64,000 nt of DNA from Streptomyces longhuiensis. GTDB lineage: Bacteria > Actinomycetota > Actinomycetes > Streptomycetales > Streptomycetaceae. Position numbers and translations under genes: made by a program. This document shows positions 17,619-26,125 of this stretch, one piece after another. The notes beneath the pieces are model-generated. The model made no database searches, was not told where the DNA came from, and was given only the letters and a program-made list of their open reading frames with translations. Each line of letters begins with the position of its first letter. Position 1 is the stretch's first letter. The DNA is taken from assembly GCF_020616555.1 (NCBI RefSeq), contig NZ_CP085173.1, positions 8,200,001-8,264,000 on the forward strand, read 5' to 3'.

Positions 17619-19094
17619 ATGACAACGACCCACCCCACGCCCCGAGTCGTCGAGGACGTCCCCAAGCAGCTCCTCATCGGCGGCCGCCTGCAGGACGCGG
17701 CCGGAGGCCGCACCTTCTCCGTCGACGACCCGGCCACCGGCGAGAGCCTGTGCGAGGTCGCCGACGCCGGCCCCGGCGACGGCCGGCGCGCCGCGGAGGC
17801 CGCCGCGGCCGCGCAGGAGTCATGGGCCGCCACCGCGCCCCGCGCCCGCAGCGAGATCCTGCGCCGCGCCTACGAGATCATCATCGCCCGCACCGACGAC
17901 CTCGCCCTGCTCATGACCCTGGAGATGGGCAAGCCCCTCGCGGAGGCGCGCGGCGAGGTCGCGTACGCCGCCGAGTTCTTCCGCTGGTTCTCCGAGGAGG
18001 CCGTACGGATCGAGGGCGGATTCGCGCCCTCGCCCGACGGCCGCAGCCGCCACCTGATCATGCGCAGGCCCGTCGGCCCCTGTCTGCTCGTCACCCCCTG
18101 GAACTTCCCGCTCGCCATGGGCACCCGCAAGATCGGCCCGGCCGTCGCCGCGGGCTGCACCATGGTCCTCAAGCCCGCGCCGCAGACCCCCCTGTGCACC
18201 CTGGCCCTGGCCGGGATCCTCACCGAGGCGGGCCTGCCCGACGGCGTCCTGAACGTCGTCACGACCACGGACGCCGGCGCGCTCGTCGAACCGCTGCTGC
18301 GCGGCGGAATCGTCCGCAAGCTGTCGTTCACCGGGTCCACCCAGGTCGGCCGGATCCTTCTGTCCCAGTGTGCCGACACCGTCGTCCGCACCTCGATGGA
18401 GCTCGGCGGGAACGCGCCGCTCATCGTCTTCGACGACGCGGACCTCGACACGGCCGTCGAGGGCGCCATGGTGGCGAAGATGCGCAACATGGGAGAGGCG
18501 TGCACGGCCGCGAACCGCATCTTCGTGCACAGCTCCGTGGCCGACGAGTTCGCCTCCCGGCTCGCCGCCCGCATGAGCGCCCTCACCGTCGGCCCCGGCA
18601 CCGAACCCGGGACGAACGTCGGGCCGCTCATCGACGCCGCCGGCCGCGACAAGGTCGACCGGCTCGTACGCGACGCGGTGGACCGCGGCGCGAAGGTCCT
18701 CACCGGCGGCGAAATCCCGGACGGGGAGGGCTACTTCTACCCGCCCACCGTCCTCGTGCGGGTGCCGCGCGACGCCGGTCTCACCGGGACCGAGATCTTC
18801 GGACCCGTCGCCGCCCTGTTCACGTTCGACGACGAGGACGAGGTGGTACGCGCCGCCAACGACACCGAGTGGGGCCTCGTCAGCTACCTCTTCACCCGTG
18901 ACCTCGACCGGGCGCTGCGCGTCGGGGAACGCCTGGAGACGGGCATGGTGGGCCTCAACACCGGCCTCGTCTCCAACCCGGCGGCCCCCTTCGGCGGCGT
19001 CAAGCAGTCCGGCATCGGCCGGGAGGGTGGCCGGGTCGGCATCGACGAGTTCCTGGAGTACAAGTACCTGGCGATCCCGGCACCGGGACAGTGA
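17619..19094 (+). CDS. gabD: NAD(P)-dependent succinate-semialdehyde dehydrogenase-type aldehyde dehydrogenase
   Basis: 491 residues, normal for the ALDH superfamily. The catalytic Glu lies in Met-Glu-Leu-Gly-Gly-Asn-Ala-Pro and the catalytic Cys in Gly-Glu-Ala-Cys-Thr-Ala-Ala-Asn-Arg. Pro-Trp-Asn-Phe-Pro, Gly-Ser-Thr-x-Val-Gly and Glu-Ile-Phe-Gly-Pro-Val-Ala are also present. The Cys context (EACTAANR) is that of succinate-semialdehyde dehydrogenases. It would oxidise the aldehyde made by the transaminase to a carboxylate for the TCA cycle. GGAGG lies before the ATG at 17619. The next gene is convergent and starts its 3' end 24 nt away. Confidence 0.85.
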   Translation: MTTTHPTPRVVEDVPKQLLIGGRLQDAAGGRTFSVDDPATGESLCEVADAGPGDGRRAAEAAAAAQESWAATAPRARSEILRRAYEIIIARTDDLALLMTLEMGKPLAEARGEVAYAAEFFRWFSEEAVRIEGGFAPSPDGRSRHLIMRRPVGPCLLVTPWNFPLAMGTRKIGPAVAAGCTMVLKPAPQTPLCTLALAGILTEAGLPDGVLNVVTTTDAGALVEPLLRGGIVRKLSFTGSTQVGRILLSQCADTVVRTSMELGGNAPLIVFDDADLDTAVEGAMVAKMRNMGEACTAANRIFVHSSVADEFASRLAARMSALTVGPGTEPGTNVGPLIDAAGRDKVDRLVRDAVDRGAKVLTGGEIPDGEGYFYPPTVLVRVPRDAGLTGTEIFGPVAALFTFDDEDEVVRAANDTEWGLVSYLFTRDLDRALRVGERLETGMVGLNTGLVSNPAAPFGGVKQSGIGREGGRVGIDEFLEYKYLAIPAPGQ

Positions 19095-19118
19095 CGGCGA
19101 TGACGGACCGGCGGGCCC

Positions 19119-20414
19119 TCAGAGCCGCTCCAGCGCGCGGAACGCCGTCAGCTCGGCCAGCAACACCCGTGCTGCCGGGGCCAGTTCACGGACGGGCAGC
19201 GGTCGTCCGGAGTTGAGGACCCGCAGTACGGCGGCCAGGTCGGCGGCAGGCAGTTCCGTGGCCGCCACATGGCCGCACGCGGAGTACAGCCGCCGCCCGG
19301 CGGCCTCGGTCCACAGCACGCGCTCCCTGGCGCGCACGACGTCGTCGTCGCCGAACCTGCCGCGCGGCGCCGGCGGCGGCACGGGCCGGAATCCCCCGGC
19401 CGTCCAGTGCCGCAGGGACTGCCGGGCGACCCGTTCCTCCAGCGGCCCGCGCGCGCCCGCCGAACGGAAGTGCGCGAGGGCACGCTCCAGGGGAACGGGC
19501 AGCTCCGACCCCGCCTCGGCGTCGGGCACGAGCAGGCTCTCCTCGCCGGGCGGCCCGGCGCCCGCGGGATCCGGGTCCGGCGTGAGCAGCGTCTCGGGCG
19601 TCACGTCGTGCAGCAGGTCGTACAGCTCGGCCGCCGCCTGCCGCCCCTCCCGCACGACGCTCACGCGCACGCCCGTCGACGCCCAACCGGCATAGGGCTC
19701 GGCGACGGGGGACAGCGGCGACGGCCAGTACAACAGGTCGCCCGGATCGGCCTCGACGGTGAGGGACGCGCCCCGGTCTCCCGCATCGAACCGCATCCGC
19801 TGCCGCCCGCCCAGCACGAACAGGAACGTCGCGACGCGCTGACCGGGCAGCGCCTCGGTGAACGGCTGCTCGTACGTGCCGTGGACCAGTGTCGTGAGGG
19901 CGCTCTGCACGGGCTGTCCCACGCGCTCCCACAGGCCGGCGAAGAAGGCGCGTTCGCGTGCCCACAACGGATGGTGGAACGCGTGAAACGCCTGAACGGA
20001 CAGGGAGTACGGCTCGCCGGAGAGCTGCCGGACGAGCCGCTGGTGGTAACCCGCGAACGAGCCGTCCCTCGGCTGCGGCAGGAAGTCGCCGGGGTCGGTC
20101 TGGGGCTCGCCGCCGACCGCGAACCCCGCGTAGGGCGGTACACCGAAAGGGCCTCCGCGGTGGGCCGCGGCGACGGCGGTCTCGAACACCTCGTGCGCGT
20201 CGAAGGGGGCGGGCGCGACCGACCTGAACAGCACGGGTCGCCGGTCCCAGTACCGCTCGCCGAACTCCCGCCAGTCGAGGCGGTCGAGCGGGTCGAGCCG
20301 GACCGGCTGTCTCTGCTCGACGGGGGCGGCGCCGCTGCTCGCGGTCTCGGTGACGTGGCCTGTGGGCTCGGCGGCGCGGCCTGCGGGGTCGGCGGCGCGG
20401 GGATCCTCCCTCAT
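19119..20414 (-). CDS. Cupin/JmjC-like domain protein (second of pair)
   Basis: 431 residues. After a low-complexity leader comes Trp-Arg-Glu-Phe-Gly-Glu-Arg-Tyr-Trp-Asp-Arg-Arg-Pro, the usual entry into JmjC/cupin_4 folds. A beta-rich core follows with Phe-Val-Leu-Gly-Gly-Arg-Gln and Asp-Pro-Gly-Asp-Leu-Leu-Tyr-Trp-Pro. The C-terminal 100 residues look like a winged helix. The canonical His-x-Asp/His iron triad of JmjC oxygenases is not evident; the position expected for the last His reads Pro-Ser-Pro-Leu-Ser-Pro. It may be a non-catalytic partner. Its ATG overlaps the stop of the homologous upstream gene (ATGA). Function unknown. Confidence 0.65.
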   Translation of the reverse strand: MREDPRAADPAGRAAEPTGHVTETASSGAAPVEQRQPVRLDPLDRLDWREFGERYWDRRPVLFRSVAPAPFDAHEVFETAVAAAHRGGPFGVPPYAGFAVGGEPQTDPGDFLPQPRDGSFAGYHQRLVRQLSGEPYSLSVQAFHAFHHPLWARERAFFAGLWERVGQPVQSALTTLVHGTYEQPFTEALPGQRVATFLFVLGGRQRMRFDAGDRGASLTVEADPGDLLYWPSPLSPVAEPYAGWASTGVRVSVVREGRQAAAELYDLLHDVTPETLLTPDPDPAGAGPPGEESLLVPDAEAGSELPVPLERALAHFRSAGARGPLEERVARQSLRHWTAGGFRPVPPPAPRGRFGDDDVVRARERVLWTEAAGRRLYSACGHVAATELPAADLAAVLRVLNSGRPLPVRELAPAARVLLAELTAFRALERL

Positions 20415-21601
20415 GCCGCCCCGTCTCCGTCCACCAGTTCGATGGCGCGAATGCGATGCAGGTCGGACAGGAGCGGGGTCAGTGTCTGCGCGGGCATCCG
20501 TGAGCAGCGGCCCAACTCCCTTGTCGTGAGCGCCGCTTCGGACCGCAGAAGGTTCCTGACGCGTTCGGGTCCGGCTCCCTCGACCGTCAGGGTGTGCCCG
20601 TTCGCGGCCCACACGGCGCGTCCGGGGCCGTCCGGTACTCGGAAGAGCTCGGCCGAGGCCTGTACGCGCAGTCCGGGCTCGAGAGGTACGGCCGGTCGTG
20701 GCGGAGGCGCCGGTTCGAGCCCCGCCGCCGATCTGCGCGCCGCCCAGGACACGCGCAGCTCCCTGGCCGTTCCCGGTCCGGTGGCGAGCCCGGCGAACAG
20801 CCGCGCGGTGCCGGCGACCGGCTCCGCCGCGCCGATCTCGCCGTCCGGGGCCGCAGGGGGAGGGAACGGCAGGGCGCCGGGGGCGCCCGCGTAGACAAGG
20901 TCCTCCTGCATACGGTCCGCCAGGAGTCCCCGTACGTGGGTGAGCGCGGCGGCGCGGCGAGCGGGCACGACGATCCGTAAGGTGGTGCAGCGGTCGAGGT
21001 AGTGATCGAGGTGGCGACATCGGGCGGGCCAGTACAACAAGTCCCCCGCTCCGGCGGCGAGTTGATACTCGGTGCCGGTGTGCTCGGGCCAGAGCCTGAC
21101 CGCCATGGTGCCGGCGAGTACCCAGGTGAGCGTGAACGAGCCGGGGCGCGCGGCGGGGGCGTCGCGGCCGGCGCAGTGCTCTCCGAGGGCGAGTTCGGCG
21201 GTCACCGGCAGGGCGGGCCAGCCCACCGCCCGCCACAGCCCGGAGACGAGTTCGCGCACATGGGTCCAGAGTCCGAAGTCCCGCCACAGCGGCTGCCGCA
21301 CACTCAACAGCCATCCGGATCCGGTGAGGTGACGGGCAATTCGGTCCCGGTACGCGTCCGGGCCGGGGTCGTCACGGCCGGGCAGCAGCGCGCCCGCGTC
21401 GCGTAATCGGCCCTGCGCCGCGGTGGCGAAACGGACGCCGGCCGCGTCCTCGACGGGCGGTGCGCAGGAGGCGGCGACGGCCCCGTACACCTGCTCCGGC
21501 CCGAGGCCCGGGGCGAACGGAACCGCGGCAGGCTCCCTGCCCCAGTGTGCTTCGGCGAACCGTTTCCACCTGGCGGAGAGGTCGGGCTCAGTCGCATTCA
21601 T
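20411..21601 (-). CDS. Cupin/JmjC-like domain protein (first of pair)
   Basis: 396 residues, clearly homologous in layout to the downstream gene: Trp-Lys-Arg-Phe-Ala-Glu-Ala-His-Trp-Gly-Arg-Glu-Pro, then a Trp-Val-Leu-Ala-Gly-Thr strand and Gly-Ala-Gly-Asp-Leu-Leu-Tyr-Trp-Pro-Ala-Arg-Cys-Arg-His. The last His fits the third metal ligand of JmjC oxygenases, while the first two (perhaps within Gly-Glu-His-Cys-Ala-Gly-Arg-Asp) are uncertain. A winged-helix-like tail ends the protein. Its start codon is joined directly to the left end of a TnpB element, which supplies GGAGG 6 nt upstream of the ATG. Oxygenase activity is possible but not shown. Confidence 0.65.
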   Translation of the reverse strand: MNATEPDLSARWKRFAEAHWGREPAAVPFAPGLGPEQVYGAVAASCAPPVEDAAGVRFATAAQGRLRDAGALLPGRDDPGPDAYRDRIARHLTGSGWLLSVRQPLWRDFGLWTHVRELVSGLWRAVGWPALPVTAELALGEHCAGRDAPAARPGSFTLTWVLAGTMAVRLWPEHTGTEYQLAAGAGDLLYWPARCRHLDHYLDRCTTLRIVVPARRAAALTHVRGLLADRMQEDLVYAGAPGALPFPPPAAPDGEIGAAEPVAGTARLFAGLATGPGTARELRVSWAARRSAAGLEPAPPPRPAVPLEPGLRVQASAELFRVPDGPGRAVWAANGHTLTVEGAGPERVRNLLRSEAALTTRELGRCSRMPAQTLTPLLSDLHRIRAIELVDGDGAA

Positions 21602-22980
21602 CGGGTTCCTCCGTGGATACCCCTGGCTTCAGCCTGGGGAGGAATCGGACTCCTGCGGAGCAGGGCAACGGGCTGTGATTCGCCCTCTGGGGCAGTGCGC
21701 TGACCGGCAGATTTGGGCTCAACTATTGGTAACGCTAGTTTGTGGGCATGACCGGGGGGCACGTGAAGCGGGCATTCAAGTACCGCTTCTATCCGACGGA
21801 TGCGCAGGCAGCCGAGCTGTCGCGCACGTTCGGGTGTGTGCGCAAGGTCTACAACCTGGCGCTCGCGGCCCGCACGGAAGCGTGGACGCGTCAGGAGCGG
21901 GTCAATTACAACCAGACGTCGGCGATGCTCACGGTGTGGAAGAAGACCGAGGAACTGGCCTACCTTTGCGAAGTGTCGTCGGTTCCGCTCCAGCAGACGC
22001 TCCGGCATTTGCAGGTGGCGTTCACGAACTTCTTCGCCAAGCGGGCCAAGTACCCGCGCTTCAAATCCCGGAAGAAGTCCCGGAAGTCCGCCGAGTACAC
22101 CACCTCGGGATTCCGGTACCGGAGCGGGAAGCTGACGCTGGCGAAGATGTCCGAGCCTCTGGACGTCGTATGGTCCCGCCCCCTTCCCGAAGGGGCATCG
22201 CCGTCCACGGTGACCGTGTCCCAGGACGGTGCGGGCCGGTGGTTCGTCTCCCTGCTGTGCGAGGACCCGGCCGTGAAGCCGCTCCCCACGACGGACTCGG
22301 CCATCGGCATCGATGCCGGCCTGGACCGCCTGCTGGTCCTCTCCACCGGAGAGGAGATCGCCAACCCCCGGCACGAACGCCAAGACCGCGCTCGTCTCGC
22401 CCTGGCCCAGCGCCGTCTGGCGAAGAAGGCCAAGGGCGAGGGGACCAATCGGGCCAAGGCGCGCCGTAAGGTCGCCAGGATCCACGCCCGGATCGCCGAC
22501 CGTCGCCGCGATCACCTGCACAAGCTGACCACTCGACTCGTGCGTGAAAACCAAACGCTCGTGATCGAGGACCTGACCGTGCGCAACATGGTCAAGAACC
22601 GCAGTCTGGCCCGGGCCATCTCGGACGCCGGGTGGCGCGACATGCGCACCATGCTGGAGTACAAGGCCGCCTGGTACGGGCGCAACCTCGTGGTCGTGGA
22701 CCGCTGGTTCCCCTCCTCCAAGCTGTGCTCCCACTGCGGCGCCCTCGCGGGGAAGATGCCGCTCCACGTCCGCACTTGGACGTGTGAGGGCTGCGGTACG
22801 ACCCATGACCGGGACGTGAACGCGGCACGCAACGTGAAGGCCGCCGGGCTGGCGGTGACAGTCTGTGGAGCCGGTGTAAGACCTCAACGGAGAACTCCGG
22901 GCGGGCAGTCGGCGACGAAGCAGAAACCCCCACGGCGTGAGCTGTGAGAATCCCCTTCCTTCAGGAGGGGGTGAAGTCAA
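21602..22980 (+). mobile_element. tnpB-only IS200/IS605 (IS1341-type) element, complete
   Basis: Left end: CGGGTTCCTCCGTGGATA, then a hairpin (CCCC-T-GGC, loop TTCA, GCC-T-GGGG, 21620-21639) and TCGGACTCCTGCGGAG. Right end after tnpB: hairpin CCCCTTCC-TTCA-GGAGGGGG followed by GTGAAGTCAA, ending about 22980. Upstream border is TCAT at 21598-21601, overlapping the ATGA start of the cupin gene. No tnpA is present, so movement would need a TnpA elsewhere. The same family member lies inverted at 57405-58782. Confidence 0.8.
21748..22947 (+). CDS. tnpB: TnpB RNA-guided endonuclease of IS200/IS605 element
   Basis: 399 residues, a full-length TnpB. RuvC residues are intact: Asp189 in Gly-Ile-Asp-Ala-Gly-Leu, Glu274 in Val-Ile-Glu-Asp-Leu and Asp356 in His-Asp-Arg-Asp. 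The zinc ribbon Cys327/330/346/349 is complete (Cys-x-x-Cys twice). TnpB proteins use an RNA from the element's right end to cut DNA beside a short motif, which helps the element persist. The ATG at 21748 is chosen over a GTG six bases earlier because it aligns with the start of the second copy at 58630. Activity is likely from the intact motifs but not shown. Confidence 0.92.
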   Translation: MTGGHVKRAFKYRFYPTDAQAAELSRTFGCVRKVYNLALAARTEAWTRQERVNYNQTSAMLTVWKKTEELAYLCEVSSVPLQQTLRHLQVAFTNFFAKRAKYPRFKSRKKSRKSAEYTTSGFRYRSGKLTLAKMSEPLDVVWSRPLPEGASPSTVTVSQDGAGRWFVSLLCEDPAVKPLPTTDSAIGIDAGLDRLLVLSTGEEIANPRHERQDRARLALAQRRLAKKAKGEGTNRAKARRKVARIHARIADRRRDHLHKLTTRLVRENQTLVIEDLTVRNMVKNRSLARAISDAGWRDMRTMLEYKAAWYGRNLVVVDRWFPSSKLCSHCGALAGKMPLHVRTWTCEGCGTTHDRDVNAARNVKAAGLAVTVCGAGVRPQRRTPGGQSATKQKPPRREL

Positions 22981-23000
22981 GGCGTCGAGAATCTGTCAGA
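22820..23000 (+). ncRNA. Predicted omega (right-end) RNA of the first TnpB element
   Basis: By analogy with characterised TnpB systems, the RNA should run from the 3' part of tnpB through the right-end hairpin (about 22950-22969) and into flanking host DNA. The guide would then start near 22981 with GGCGTCGAGAATCTG. Only the position and the hairpin are visible; no promoter or processing site can be recognised. Confidence 0.4.
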
Positions 23001-23338
23001 GCGCGATTGACCGAGTCAACGGTTGACCCGTAATCGGCAGACATATGGCGTGGAAGTGGCCCTGCGTCCCAGTGGTTCGTCCTGGCCCGTCCTTGCCCCT
23101 CTTCGCTCGCCCTCGCCCGGAGTCCGAGGGGGTGCGGGCGTGGTCGAGTGGTGGGTGAAAGGTGAGGAGAGTGTGCAGTCCCGGGCGCCCGGGCGGCGGT
23201 ATGTCGGATTCCCGTGTATTCACCATGCAGTTGCCGCCGGTAACCCTCAGCGCCCTTGATCAGCGGAGATCGCGGACATGGGATCGTAGATGCGAGCCCG
23301 CTGCGGAGGTTCTGCGGCCGAGTCGGAAGGTGATCTGC
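22981..23338. other. Gap between TnpB element and YceI gene, with a short inverted repeat
   Basis: No gene is convincing here. GTCAAC-G-GTTGAC at 23015-23027 is a perfect 6+6 inverted repeat next to two TTGACC hexamers, possibly an operator and promoter for the YceI gene. The rest is unremarkable GC-rich sequence. Confidence 0.4.
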
Positions 23339-24250
23339 ATGCCCCTCGCGCTGTTCAGGAGGAGCCGGTCCGGACGTGACCCGCGCGGGGCGGGACTGGT
23401 GCATCCCGTGCCGCACGGCGCCGGCGCCTTCCACTGCGAGGTGGCCGACCCCATGGGGCAGCCGATGTCGGGGGCGGACGTCACGGTGACGCGGGTCGGC
23501 AACGGCCGCGTCGTGGCGAAGCTGGTCAGCGACCCGTACGGGCTCGTCTTCCTCACGCTGCCGCCCGGCCGGTACGGCGTCATGATCGCGGCCGACGGAC
23601 TCCAGCCCCACCAGCAGACGGTCGACGTCGTCGCCGGTGAGACGCTCCCGCTGACCTCGGTGCAGCTGCACATGGCCCGCCCGCCGGAGCTGCCGCAGCC
23701 CGGCACCTGGCTGTTCGACCCGCCGCACACCGCGATCCGGTTCATCGCCAAGCACGTCGGCATGGCACACGTCCACGGCCGGTTCACCCGCTTCGACGGC
23801 GGCATCCAGGTCGCGAACGACATGGCGGACTCGCGGGTCGAGGTGCGGATCGACGCGGCGAGCATCACGACGGGCAACAAGACCCGGGACAACCACCTGC
23901 GTTCGGCCGACTTCCTCGACGTCGAGCGCTACCCGTACATCCACTTCTCCTCCGACCGCTTCCTGTACCGCGGCGGCACCAAGTGGTCGATCCAGGGCGC
24001 GCTCACCATGCACGGCGTCAGCCGCACGGTGGAACTGGACACCGGCTATCTCGGCATGGTCAACGGCGGTTACGCGGAGGAGCTGCGCTGCGCGGCCCTC
24101 GCCACGGCCGAACTCCACCGGGAGGACTACACGTTGGACTGGCGAAGCATGCTGGCCCGCGGTATCGCCGTGGTCGGTCCCACGGTGAAGCTGGAGCTCG
24201 ACGTCCAGGCGATGTACCACAGCCACGACACGCCTACGCCGCCGGAGTAG
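23339..24250 (+). CDS. YceI family protein with N-terminal carboxypeptidase-regulatory-like domain
   Basis: 303 residues. Residues of about 20-115 form a small beta-sandwich of the carboxypeptidase-regulatory/transthyretin-like kind (Val-Thr-Val-Thr-Arg-Val, Leu-Pro-Pro-Gly-Arg-Tyr). Residues 120-300 form a YceI lipocalin-like barrel with Trp-Leu-Phe-Asp-Pro-Pro-His-Thr, Arg-Asp-Asn-His-Leu-Arg-Ser-Ala-Asp-Phe-Leu-Asp and Leu-Thr-Met-His-Gly-Val. YceI proteins bind isoprenoid-type lipids and are often stress-linked; this one lacks a signal peptide. The ATG at 23339 has GGAAGG upstream. Its last 100 nt are duplicated at 26010-26109. Confidence 0.85.
   Translation: MPLALFRRSRSGRDPRGAGLVHPVPHGAGAFHCEVADPMGQPMSGADVTVTRVGNGRVVAKLVSDPYGLVFLTLPPGRYGVMIAADGLQPHQQTVDVVAGETLPLTSVQLHMARPPELPQPGTWLFDPPHTAIRFIAKHVGMAHVHGRFTRFDGGIQVANDMADSRVEVRIDAASITTGNKTRDNHLRSADFLDVERYPYIHFSSDRFLYRGGTKWSIQGALTMHGVSRTVELDTGYLGMVNGGYAEELRCAALATAELHREDYTLDWRSMLARGIAVVGPTVKLELDVQAMYHSHDTPTPPE
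24151..24250 (+). repeat. 100-bp direct repeat, copy 1 (3' end of YceI gene)
   Basis: The final 100 nt of the YceI gene, including its stop codon, recur almost unchanged at 26010-26109; only a few substitutions are seen. The two copies bracket about 1.76 kb of different character, as attachment sites of an integrated element would. Confidence 0.75.
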
Positions 24251-24519
24251 TCGATCGCCCACGAGATCGCACAGATCGCCGGCCGGGTCCGACGCTCACC
24301 ACCGGAGAACCTCCGCGTCGCGTGCCCCTGAGGTCAACCCGTCGCCCTCACCCTCTGCACCCTCGGACTCCGGTGCCGCAACTGCCCAAAACCCTGACAA
24401 CCAAAGCGAGTTGCTCGACCTGCCTCTCGCCGAACGGGCCGCGGCGTGAGGCGTTCTGGCAGCAGGTGAGTTCTGCACTTACTTTGGTCTGCACGTGTCA
24501 CGAGCACCGAGGGGGAGCC

Positions 24520-24774
24520 TTGAATAAGAAGACCACCGACCTCATCAGCGAAGCGCGCACGCACGCCGACAAGCTCATGAACACCAAGCAGAAGCTGCAC
24601 CCGGATGAAGCCGCCCGAACCCAAGCACTCGCCACTCTCGCTCTTGCCCAGAGCAACGTTGAGCTCGTCGCGGCCCTCACACGTCTGACCGACGCAGCAG
24701 TCAAGCCCACCGGAGACATCAGGAAACTGATAGCCGGAATCGGCGCCAGCCTGACGAAACTCACCAAGCCCTGA
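24520..24774 (+). CDS. Small helical hypothetical protein
   Basis: 84 residues, rich in Leu, Ala, Thr and Lys and predicted fully alpha-helical, with no motif I recognise. The likely start is TTG at 24520 with GGGGGAG just before it; a GTG at 24466 would add 18 residues. Base composition around it is less GC-rich than the flanking chromosome. It lies in the island between the two YceI 3' ends, beside orphan immunity-like genes on the other strand. Confidence 0.45.
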   Translation: MNKKTTDLISEARTHADKLMNTKQKLHPDEAARTQALATLALAQSNVELVAALTRLTDAAVKPTGDIRKLIAGIGASLTKLTKP

Positions 24775-25067
24775 TCACTCCCGCGACGGCGCCCTGGCTG
24801 CCAAGTTCATCGCCAGGGTGCGAGCCCACTCCCGATCCAACAACCCCGCCGGCCGCGACAGTGGCCGGCAACTCGACAACATCCTGCGCTTCCTTCAACG
24901 TCAACATAGGAAGCAGCGGGGCCGGCGGAACCGGCAGTGCGAAGTCAGCAGGGGAGGCGAGGCGCTGGGTGGTGATCCCAGTCATGATCAGGCAACGCGT
25001 CGTGGCAGCGAGCCAGGGCCTGCGCTCTTCATTTGGAGGGCGCGGCCAGGCGGAATGTGTGGAAGGT
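24775..25067. other. Island interior without recognisable gene
   Basis: No frame in this stretch has convincing coding character on either strand. It separates the small helical protein from the convergent immunity-like pair. Composition is lower in GC than the surroundings, consistent with acquired and partly decayed DNA. Confidence 0.4.
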
Positions 25068-25523
25068 CTATTTTCCGACCACAACCTGGATGTGCTGCTG
25101 CAGCACATTGAGAACCTCGGTCACGCCGCCAGTCCGTGGAACGCGCCAGTCGGCCTCGATGCCGCGGGCGTGAGCGAGTTCCGACGTGAACCGGACCAAG
25201 TCGGGTGAAGGGATACAGCTGTCCCGGAACCAGACGGTGAATTCGGCGACCTCGTCAACCGTACTCTCGGCGAGCGCGATAGTGTCTCGCACTTCCGTAT
25301 CGGCGAAACCATTGAACTCGACACCCTGTTCGTCCATTATCCAGAAGGAAAGACGGGCTGGGTACTCTTCTTCCGGCTCATATCCGGCATCGGAGAAGTT
25401 TTCCCGGAGTGCTTCACCGAATTCCTGCAGGTCGAGATTCCAGCCGTGAGGTTTCTTCGCGGGGGCGTAGAGCAGGAACGAGGTGGCGTACTCGTCGAAG
25501 TTCACGTACAGATTTCCTCTCAC
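25068..25523 (-). CDS. Hypothetical protein, immunity-like context
   Basis: 151 residues, acidic, mixed alpha/beta, no signal peptide and no membrane segment. I do not recognise the family. It starts with GTG at 25523, overlapping the stop of the Imm53-like gene by GTGA, so both are co-translated. Size, acidity and pairing resemble single-domain immunity proteins of polymorphic toxin systems, but this is inference. No toxin gene is present nearby. Confidence 0.6.
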   Translation of the reverse strand: MRGNLYVNFDEYATSFLLYAPAKKPHGWNLDLQEFGEALRENFSDAGYEPEEEYPARLSFWIMDEQGVEFNGFADTEVRDTIALAESTVDEVAEFTVWFRDSCIPSPDLVRFTSELAHARGIEADWRVPRTGGVTEVLNVLQQHIQVVVGK

Positions 25524-25848
25524 GGCGTGATCGATTCTTCAGTCACGGCACTCACAGTCGCCCCGGCGCTGAACAGCGTGAGGTCCTCGGTCAATTGGCC
25601 GGGCCCGCAGGCGGCATGGAACGCCTTCTCAGATGTCCAGGCCATCACCCAGTCGTGCGCACTCCGCATGACTTGCTGTCGGGGGTACTCCCGGTCCGCC
25701 AGGTCCGTCTCCGCAAGATCAATCTTGACGGACCAGCCCGGGTTGTCGAGTGTCTCGATCGCCACACCCCATGCGTGCTCCCAGTCACCATCGCACTGCG
25801 AGCTGTACCAGCTCTGCACCAGTCAAGGTCGTTCTCGGATTCGGACAT
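25520..25848 (-). pseudogene. Imm53-like immunity protein, 5' frameshift
   Basis: Residues Gln-Ser-Trp-Tyr-Ser-Ser-Gln-Cys-Asp-Gly-Asp-Trp-Glu-His, then Thr-Leu-Asp-Asn-Pro-Gly-Trp-Ser-Val-Lys-Ile-Asp-Leu, match what I know of the Imm53 immunity family. An ATG at 25848 gives Met-Ser-Glu-Ser-Glu-Asn-Asp-Leu-Asp-Trp in a different frame, exactly the expected beginning. One added base near 25819 joins them into a 109-residue protein. As it stands, translation could begin at the internal GTG at 25819 and lose about 10 residues. It overlaps the next gene by GTGA. No cognate toxin is in the window. Confidence 0.7.
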
Positions 25849-26009
25849 GGGCGCAGGCTATTCGAACTGGCGGTGAGCCCCAGAGCCGGTGGACCTTCCC
25901 GGTCACAGCACTAGCGGTTGGACGACGGGCGGGGCCCGTTCCAGTACCGGGGTGCAGCCGTGGCCGTACCTGGCGCCCCCACTGCCAGTCACCCTCGACT
26001 GGCGAACGT

Positions 26010-26109
26010 GCTGCCCCGCGGCATCGCCGTGGTCGGTCCCACGGTGAAGCTGGAGCTCGACATCCAGGCGATGTACCACAGCCACGACACGCCTACGCCG
26101 CCGGAGTAG
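26010..26109 (+). repeat. 100-bp direct repeat, copy 2 (orphan YceI 3' fragment)
   Basis: A displaced copy of the last 100 nt of the YceI gene, ending in the same Pro-Pro-Glu-stop. It is preceded by sequence unrelated to YceI apart from a short Leu-Asp-Trp-Arg-like stretch around 25990, so it is a gene fragment and not a working gene. Confidence 0.75.
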
Positions 26110-26125
26110 CCGCCCGATCTCCACC

